Of a stretch of DNA of 64,000 nt, positions 42,701-51,700 are shown piece by piece. The stretch is from positions 17,798,350-17,862,349 of the forward strand of contig NC_067286.1 of the NCBI RefSeq assembly GCF_020740795.1. Direction: 5' to 3'. Origin of the DNA: Apus apus. Taxonomy: Eukaryota; Chordata; Aves; Apodiformes; Apodidae. The notes below the pieces were generated by a model, which worked only from the letters and a program-made list of their open reading frames with translations, did no database searches and was not told where the DNA came from. Within the stretch, counting starts at the first letter, position 1, and each line of letters opens with the position of its first letter. The translations under genes and the position numbers were made by a program.

Positions 42701-45700
42701 GGTTAGCAACTGACACCAGAGGCTGAGACAGTGTGCAGGGTGAAGTCTATTGTAGTGGGAGGGCAGGTGCATACTCTCTTCCAGTACATGTATCTCCCAC
42801 AAAGTACTTTTGGGTTGCACATATCTTTGTCTTCTTGTGCCAGTACTTACAGCTTCCACTGAGGAAGTATCACAACCCACTTTAACTAGGAACTTTACCA
42901 GCTCCCAACTGTTACTAATATCCATTCTTCCTTACTTTACAGAGAGTGAGGGAACCCAAGAAACCCCTCTGTCCCACCAACTCCCAGTAGGTGAGTAAGA
43001 GGAAGCTGAAAGATATCCTTGGCCTTAGACTCTACTTCACTGACCCCAGCTTTCCTAGGTAATGTTCTTGCCCAGTCTTGAATGCCTTGGAGGGGAGATG
43101 TACACATCCAGAGAGGCTCTTCTTGCCTCAGGAGCTCCAGGAAGAGGAAAGGGGTGCTGAATTGTCAGAGTGCACCCTTCAGGTTCAGTTCTTGCCCCAT
43201 TTTTTTTTTTTATGGGTAGGCATTGGTCCATTTGTCCATCTTGCCCACTTCAACTCAGTAGGGTCAGGTCCTGCTTTTCTTACCCCCATCTCCATCCTGG
43301 TGATTCTGCCTGGGAATTGCCCACTTCCTTTGCCTTCCCCTCTTGCCCTACCATCCTAAATCAACCTGTGCTTTTCTCTATGTAGTTGTCACCCACAGAA
43401 AACCAACAAAGTCACACCTAGTGCAGCATTTAATCACACAGAAGACCACTCCTGCCACATCCACCAGCAGCACCTCTGTCCCGAGAGAGACCAGCCCTGC
43501 CAGCAGCCCAGAAGTCCCGCTGACAAAGATATCTCCAAGCCCCAGCTCTTTACCTACCACCTCAGCCTCATCTGCTTCTTCCTCCTTCTCAACTGTGTCC
43601 TTGACATGGTTGAGACCATCACATCCTGGTAAGGCTCCCTCTGGCCCTTCCTGCTGCTCAGCCTGCTCCTTCCAGCTCCTATCATTCTCTTCTAAGCAGC
43701 ATGTCCCACAGAAGATACAGTTTTGGTATTTTTTCTCAACTCCCACTGGTCTTGCCATGGGACTCCTGGGACCCAGGCAGGTCCTGAGACTGGGCTGCAC
43801 ATGACCCTGACTGCATCCTCCTCCCATGTCACTTCAGGGGTTTGGCTCTGGAACACAAGCCTTTATCAGGATACAGACATGCAAGTTCCTGCCCTGTAAC
43901 TAGCAGTCAGAAACAAGCTAGAACACTCTCTCTCCCCTTACAGCAGTGCCCTGAGAATACACAGTGGGGGTAACAGAAGTCAGTGAAACTGGAAACTTGT
44001 TCCCAGCTTACACCTCAGGACAGTTTTGGGTGAGAAGCAGAACATAAGGAATACTCTCCATCCAGTGGATGCCCAAGCCCTGCAGCACCCATGACAAGTG
44101 ATGGCCAACATATGCCATCTCTTTGGCCTGTGCTGACCCTGCATGCAAAAGAGCCACCACTGGAGGGTGGGCAAGAAGGTGTACACTCAACTCCAGGATA
44201 AAGTACTCCCACTTACACCCATCAGAATCTGCATGCCTGGGTTGTCTTGCCTACTTTGAGGAGATGCCACAATATGCTTTGCCTAGAATACTTGCCAAGA
44301 CTCAACCATTCTTTTATCTCATCCCTTTCTTTGTAGCAAGAGAGCCAACCAGAGCTAAGACTCCATTTAGTAAAATAGTAACCAGTGGGTGCTCTGGTAA
44401 GGAGAGAGCTAAGAGTCATGCATGGTTAATGACTGTCCCTTCAGTAGCCTCAGATCGCCTTTGGATCCTATCCAGCACAGGCTGCAGCAGGCAAACTATA
44501 TACTATCTGTCAACCAATAGAAACACATACAAAAGTAGAGATACCACTTCCCCTCTCAAGAGCTACAGAAGGAAGAAGACAGGCATAAATTCCTAAAGGA
44601 AATCCTTCAGAGCCATCACAAGCCTGCAATTCTCTGAAGAAGGAGGATGGGATAAGACATGTTTGGGGTCATGGACCCTCCCATTGATCTTTGGAAAAAA
44701 ACACCACAGAATATGTAGAAACCAGTCCTGACTTCCTTGACTGTACACTACAACTATCGTTCTATGCCAGAAATATGCACATCACCCACCTTCTTATCTT
44801 ACATGGTCACCCTCAACCAATATGTGCTTTACTCCCAACAGCCTACACCCGCAAAATGACAACTGTGCCACACATTGTCCCACCTCTTACCACACAGAAG
44901 ACCACCACTACCACCATCACCAGCAGCACCTCCAAGACCTCCGTTTCCAGAGAGGCCAGCTCTGCTAGCAGCACCCAAGTCCCCCTGGCAACAACATCTC
45001 CAAGTTCCAGCTCTACGCCTGCTCTCAGCACCCTGCTCAGCACCCCTCTGCCACCTGCCACCACCTCCAGAGTCTTCTCCACATTGGCCCCAACCACCAG
45101 CCTCAAGCCCACCCCTACAACCCCAAGGCCCAAGCTGTCTTCCTTCATGTCCAGTGCTCCAACAGAGTTGCCTGCAGCCGAGTCCTCCACACTCTCCACT
45201 GCCAAAACCAGCCCACTGCCTTCGCCTGCTTCTTCTCTCTCTTCAACTGCGTCCTCAACATGGCTGAGCTCCTCACTTCCAAGTAAGGCTCCCTCCTACC
45301 CTTCCCAACACCCTGCCTGCTCTTCCCAGCTTTCTCCCTTCCTTTTTAGCAGTGCACTCCACTTAGGCTGTTCTTCTCATAGCTCCTTGATCCCACTTTC
45401 TTGGCATCAGTATGTTGCTGGGGCCTGTGTTTGGTATGGCCCTTGGGAACAGGGTTCTCCCATGGAGCCTGGCATGCTGGACTGGGAGGGGGCACATGCT
45501 ACACTGTGCCTGTTCCTTCAAGGGAAACACCCAGATCTTGAGGGGTCATCTTCCAGGGAGAGAAAGGCAGAGGGTATTCACTTATGCCTTAGAGGGAATC
45601 CTTCAGGTGGTCTTCTTGTCCCCCCTTTTTTGAGGAAGATACCAGATGGGAAGATGAGGCCAGGAGCCAGACACCACTCATCCTTCCCACCAAGCAAGAC

Positions 45701-48700
45701 TCTGTGCAGCACAGTGCTGCCTCTCCTGCATGTGTCCCCTCCTCCAGGATGTTTCCCACCTCTTTTGCCTTCCCAGCTTGTCTCCATCCTCACCAACATG
45801 TGCTTTCCTCCCAACAGCCTACACCCACAAAATGACAACTGTGCCACACATTGTGCCGCCTCTTACCACACAGAAGACCACTGCTACCAGCAGCACCTCC
45901 AAGACCTCCGTTTCCAGAGAGGCCAGCTCTGCTAGCAGCACCCAAGTCCCCCTGGCAACAACATCTCCAAGTTCCAGCTCTACGCCTGCTCTCAGCACCC
46001 TGCTCAGCACCCCTCTGCCACCTGCCACCACCTCCAGAGTCTTCTCCACATTGGCCCCAACCACCAGCCTCAAGCCCACCCCTACAACCCCAAGGCCCAA
46101 GCTGTCTTCCTTCATGTCCAGTGCTCCAACAGAGTTGCCTGCAGCCGAGTCCTCCACACTCTCCACTGCCAAAACCAGCCCATTGCCTTCATCTGCTTCT
46201 GCTCCTTCCTCAACTGTGTCTTCAACATGGCTGAGCTCCTCACTTCCAAGTAAGGCTCCCTCCTACCTTTCCCAACACCCTGCCTGCTCTTCCCAGCTTT
46301 CACCCTTCCTTTTTAGCAGCGCACTCCACTTAGGCTGTTCTTCTCATAGCTCCTTGATCCCACTTTCTTGGCATCAGTATGTTGCTGGGGCCTGTGTTTG
46401 GTATGGCCCTTGGGAACAGGGTTCTCCCATGGAGCCTGGCATGCTGGACTGGGAGGGGGCACATGCTACACTGTGCCTGTTCCTTCAAGGGAAACACCCA
46501 GATCTTGAGGGGTCATCTTCCAGGGAGAGAAAGGCAGAGGGTATTCACTTATGCCTTAGAGGGAATCCTTCAGGTGGTCTTCTTGTCCCCCCTTTTTTGA
46601 GGAAGATACCAGATGGGAAGATGAGGCCAGGAGCCAGACACCACTCATCCTTCCCACCAAGCAAGACTCTGTGCAGCACAGTGCTGCCTCTCCTGCATGT
46701 GTCCCCTCCTTCAGGATGTTTCCCACCTCTTTTGCCTTCCCAGCTTGTCTCCATCCTCACCAACATGTGCTTTCCTCCCAACAGCCTACACCCACAAAAT
46801 GACAACTGTGCCACACATTGTGCCGCCTCTTACCACACAGAAGACCACTGCTACCAGCAGCACCTCCAAGACCTCCGTTTCCAGAGAGGCCAGCTCTGCT
46901 AGCAGCACCCAAGTCCCCCTGGCAACAACATCTCCAAGTTCCAGCTCTACGCCTGCTCTCAGCACCCTGCTCAGCACCCCTCTGCCACCTGCCACCACCT
47001 CCAGAGTCTTCTCCACATTGGCCCCAACCACCAGCCTCAAGTCCACCCCTACAACCCCAAGGCCCAAGCTGTCTTCCTTCATGTCCAGTGCTCCAACAGA
47101 GTTGCTGGCAGCCGAGTCCTCCACACTCTCCACTGCCAAAACCAGCCCACTGCCTTCGTCTGCTTCTGCTCCCTCCTCAACTGTGTCTTCAACATGGCTG
47201 AGCTCCTCAGTCCCGAGTAAGACTCCCTCCTACCCTTCCCAACACCCTGCCTGCTCTTCCCAGCTTTCTCCCTTCCTTTCTTCATTTCTCCATCCTTTCA
47301 TTCCTTCCATGAACAATTCACTGCTTGCACGTTTTTTCATCTTGGACATCCCTTTCTGCTCTCTTTGTCGAGCCTGGGACGTGGTTCATTCCTGGCCTGT
47401 GTACTGCCCTTGGCTGCCATGTACCTCATTTCTGTTCCTAATCAGTTGCCTGGTGCTGTGCTTTACATGTGTCCAAGCAAGTTTTGATCGCACACAAATG
47501 CTTTATATCTGTTACTGAGGAGTGCCAGCACAGCATCCAGGCTTTCTCCCTCCTCCTGCCTGGTAGCTGGCACGGTTGGGCAAGAGGTTGACTGAGGATA
47601 CAGTCAGGATAACTGACCCAAAATGAGTGACCAAGGAGAGACTCCATATTACAGGCCACCTGATCAAGGAGAACCTACTTATGAAACATTCTTATTCCAA
47701 CTCCAGAAGGCATCCAGCTCACAGGCTCTTATCCTGCTGGGGGATTTCAACCACCTCGACATCTGCTGGGAAAGTAACACGGCAAGCTGTAGGAAATCCA
47801 GAAGACTACTGGAGTGCCTTGAGGTCAAATTCTTAAGACAGGAAATAGATGGCCCTACCCAAGGGGATGTGATGCTGGACCTGATGGTCACCAATGCATG
47901 CGAGCTCATCAGGGATGTCAAGATTCTAGTTAAAATGGTCCCTGTGCACTGCAGGGGGTTCTGAACTAGAAGACCCTTGAAGGTCCCTTACAACCCCATA
48001 CATTCTATGATTCTATGACAAGATCCCTTCTCAGTCTCCTCTCCTCTGGCCTGAACAGAGCCAGGTCTCTCAGCCTTTTCTCCTAAGAGAGAGGCTCTAG
48101 TCCCCTACTCATCCTCATAGCACTCTGCTGGACTCTTTCCAGGAGCTGTCTTTTTTGTACTGGGGAGTCCAGAACTGGCCACAGTACTACAGCTGTGGCC
48201 TCACTAGGGCAGAGTAGAGGGAGAGAAGTAGCCATTTCTCAGAGACTGGTTGGGCATTGGCCACCTGTGAGAAGATGCCTTTGTAACTCATGGGTGGTTT
48301 TTGCTTTGTTTTTCCTTTAGTATCTTCACTTCTGGAACCAGTCTGTATCTGGATGTTTGGTTTTTTTCTTTTGCACTTCTTATTCTTTTCCTATTCCTGC
48401 TGAGGGGCAGCGAGTGGCTATGTTGGCTCTTAGCATCCAGGCAGGGTCAACCCACTGTGAACTGGCATACACACTGGTCCCAGCTGAATTTAAGAAGGAT
48501 GGGGACACTCAGGGAAGGAGCCAGAGAACCACTCCTCCCTCTTGCCCAGCAAGACTCAGCGAGATACAGGGCTGCTTTTCTCGCCTGAGGCCCTAGTGCA
48601 GGGCTTGTTTTCACCTCCTTTACCTTGTTCTCTTGTCCTGCTATCCTCAGTTGATTTGTGCTTTCCTTCCAGCAGCCTACACCCACAAAATGACAACTGT

Positions 48701-51700
48701 GCCACACATTGTGCCGCCTCTTACCATACAGAAGACCACTGCCATGTTCTCTGCCAGCAGCACCTCCAAGATGTCTGTCTCCAGAGAGGTCAGCTCTGCT
48801 AGCAGCACCCAGGTCCCTCTGACAAGGATGTTTCCAAGTCCCAGCTCTACACCTGCCCCCAGCACCCTGCTCAGCACCCAGCTGCCACCTACTGCCACTT
48901 CTACGTTCTCTTCTGCTTTGGCCGCAACCATCAGCCCGATGCCTACACCAGTGGCCCTCACTACTTCAACATTTAGCACTGCTGAGAGTACCACATATTT
49001 TTCCTCTGAAAATACATTTACTCCACATGGCAAAACATCTTCATTAGTAGCTCCTGCAAGTATTTCTATTAAGTCCACTCCGGTTTTGATCCCTACTGTT
49101 TTATCTACAACTACTTTTGCTCCCAGTGTTACTACTACTGCTTCTACAAAGTCAGCTGAAAGGACTGCTTTGCAAACAACATTAGCCACGACCCACACTA
49201 CATCACCTCCTTCTTTCACCTCTGTAGTTTCAACATCCTTGTCTTCTGTTGTACCATTAACAGTACCACAAGGTAAAGTATACCCATATCACTTCTGGTA
49301 CCATGGGGGTTTTTTTACCACATTTTTCTTTAATGAATGTATGAATACATATATTACTTTTTTTTTTTTTTTTGCTATGATACCATTTGTATGTTTTGGC
49401 TCCATCTTTTGTGTGTCATTTCTGCAGTAGCTGTCTGAAACCTTTGATTTCGTAACAACAGGTTCCCTGCTATATACTAATGCAAACATGAAAAAGTTCA
49501 AGTTAAGGAGTCTGACAGGTTGCGTATCAGAAGAGTCACAGAATCACTGGGTTTTTAATCCTAAAATCTTAGTTAAACACTGTAGGAGAAATAGCCTGTA
49601 AAAGCTATCTCTTGACTTACCCTGCAGTCCTCCTGATAGCTTTTATATGCTCTTTCTGCATACTTGAGCATTTGTTGGTATTTCTTCTGTGGGATAGTGT
49701 TTTCCCAGATTTGAAGGTACAGTGATGTTCTTGGGCTGCTGAGCGTATTTAAAACCAAGTATGTTTTGGCTGAGGGAATACCACATTCTACAATTTCTGC
49801 AGAACTTTATGTAAAGAGAAGCACACAAAGCAACATCCTCACTACTGGTTTTAAACTGATCTGTCCTATTTTAGGATCTACAGTACAGGAGTCAGGAACA
49901 CTGGTGCAGATGAACAAGAACCATAGAATGGTTTGGGCTGGAAGGGACCTTAAAGGTCATCTAGTTCCAACTGCCTGCCATGGGCAGGAACCCCTTCCAC
50001 TAGACCAGGTTGCTCAAAGCCCCATCCAACCTGGCCTTGAACATTTCCAGGGAGGGGGAATCCACAACGTCTGGGGCAACCTGTTCAAGAGTCTCACCAC
50101 CCTCATAGTGAAGAAACAGTAAGGCAGGCAGTTTTTATTCAACACTTCCTAGGATACCGATTAACTGTTCTACAAATAAAGCAGAATGACATGGGAACTC
50201 AATGTTAAAGCTGTGAATGAAAGGCAGATTCCTCGTGTGGTTCTTGTTGGTATGTTCATTTGTTTTAACCACTGTTTGAGGACCCAGAAAAGAGTTAGCA
50301 TTTCACTTTCAGCTATTTTGCACTTTTGCATTTTTTCTTTGGGAGAGTTCAACATACAAGAGAAACTATCTGGAAAGTATACTTTAGCCATATCATAATG
50401 CATTTTTCCTTGTTGCCTTTTCCACTATCATATGCTACTGTCTAATTTTCTTGGTGTTTTCCTAAATTCCTAAAGAAAGTACAACCTCACCACCAGTAAG
50501 TTAGAACCTTCACTTGCCTTATCATTTTCAAGAATTAGGAGGGATGTGCAGCATCCTAATAGGCCTGCCCTTTTCTATCCTGCTTAATAATGATATTGTA
50601 AGTATTTGCATTTTATCTTTGAAACGTGTTCAAATGTTTTCCACAGAACTATATGCTATTTCCTTAGTTGTTGTGAATCATCACACAAAGTCCTCCATTC
50701 TGTCCTTACAATCAGACCAACTGAACCAGAAACTTAGCTTTAACAGCAAAAAGAACAAGCAAAGCAGTACACCACAGGTAACTCATCACCTACTGTGCTT
50801 ACTCCAGAAGACTGATTTACACAAAGGGTCACAAATAGTCATCTAAGGAAAATGTATTTGTGGCTAATTAATACTCTCAAACAGTGATATAAGAAACAAT
50901 ATATGAGTGGGAATAGTCACCTGTAGCAGAACCTTTCATCCTAAGTGTTTTCACTGTCAATCTTGTCAGAAGAGTGGAGTTTGTACAGGTCAGTCAGCTC
51001 CTTCACAAGGCATGGCAGAATTAATTACTTGCAGAACAAGCAACTGAATACAGTATCTGTCCTTCCTCCCACTGTTAAACAGTAATGCAGGACCAAAGAG
51101 GCTGGTTTCAGGATTTATTTAACAGAAAGGACTCAAATTGACTGACTGCATGAGCATCAGGAAATTATAGTGTGACCCAAGGAGATGGGATTCTTTCTAC
51201 TGCCCCACTCCCTTTCACTGTTTTTCAAGCATCCTCATAATTTTAACCTCACAGAATGGAACTATCATAAGCAGGATTTTTTCCCAGTATACTAATGGCT
51301 TTGGTGCCTGCTTTAAGTTTTATTCACTTTTTTTTTTTTTCCCCTAAGGGAAGTGCTACAGAACAGTATCTTCCCAACTATACCATTACTAGGTTTAGTC
51401 CTTGCAGTTAACAGGAAGTATCTCCCAGTATTTATTTCATGAGTTCACAAAGTTGCAAACAAGTTCTTCTCCTTTATCTGCACATTTTTCAGCCCTTAAC
51501 TGAGCAATTCTGCTACTTTTCAGTCTTGCAGAATATTAACAACACCTTTCAGTCCAGAAAGAAAACTTAAATATGGGCCTGGCTTTGAGCTCTTAATTTA
51601 TGATGCACAGGTATAATACCTAAGTCTACTGTCCAGTTATTAGTTGCCTTATTTTCAAATAACTTCTCAAATTCCTACTACAGGATTAACTGAGCCTTCC

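Larger units (their letters stand above)
40950..44841. other. MUC6 introns 29-33
   Basis: Gaps 40950-41992, 42259-42852, 42991-43385, 43629-44336 and 44397-44841. From about 42850 the base composition becomes markedly more GC-rich. The start of the intron after exon 32 is related to the introns of the tandem array. No additional phase-compatible PTS exon could be supported. Confidence 0.5.
44842..47276 (+). repeat. Tandem exon-plus-intron array in the MUC6 PTS region
   Basis: Three head-to-tail units start at 44842, 45818 and 46785, giving periods of 976 and 967 bases. Each unit has one PTS exon followed by its intron; the two complete introns are both 535 bases and differ by only about four substitutions that I noticed by eye. 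The third unit is cut short about 60 bases into its intron. This indicates recent unequal exchange or gene conversion, and possible copy-number variation between individuals. Confidence 0.92.

Noticed and set aside
43837-43903. Possible exon after CACTTCAG near 43837
   Set aside because: The phase 1 reading ends at an in-frame stop after about 22 codons with no donor before it.
44843-45205. 120-codon - strand open frame opposite exon 34, with copies opposite exons 35 and 36, and a 180-codon one opposite exon 37
   Set aside because: These are mirror frames of Ser/Thr/Pro-rich coding DNA, which rarely gives stops on the other strand. They are Val/Glu/Leu-rich and have no start or splice context.
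44691-45935. 414-codon open frame through MUC6 exon 34
   Set aside because: The middle part is the real PTS exon, but the frame runs through a consensus GTAAGG donor into the intron and enters exon 35 in the wrong frame. It is not an independent gene; the similar frames at 45730-46902 and 46697-47518 have the same cause.
48318-48600. Possible extra PTS exon after CTTTAG at 48318
   Set aside because: The phase-compatible frame is hydrophobic, not Ser/Thr/Pro-rich, and I see no suitable donor.
49548-49620. Possible CR1 remnant (TCACAGAATCACTGGG)
   Set aside because: Only about 16 bases resemble the CR1 end; the sequence after it does not continue as CR1.
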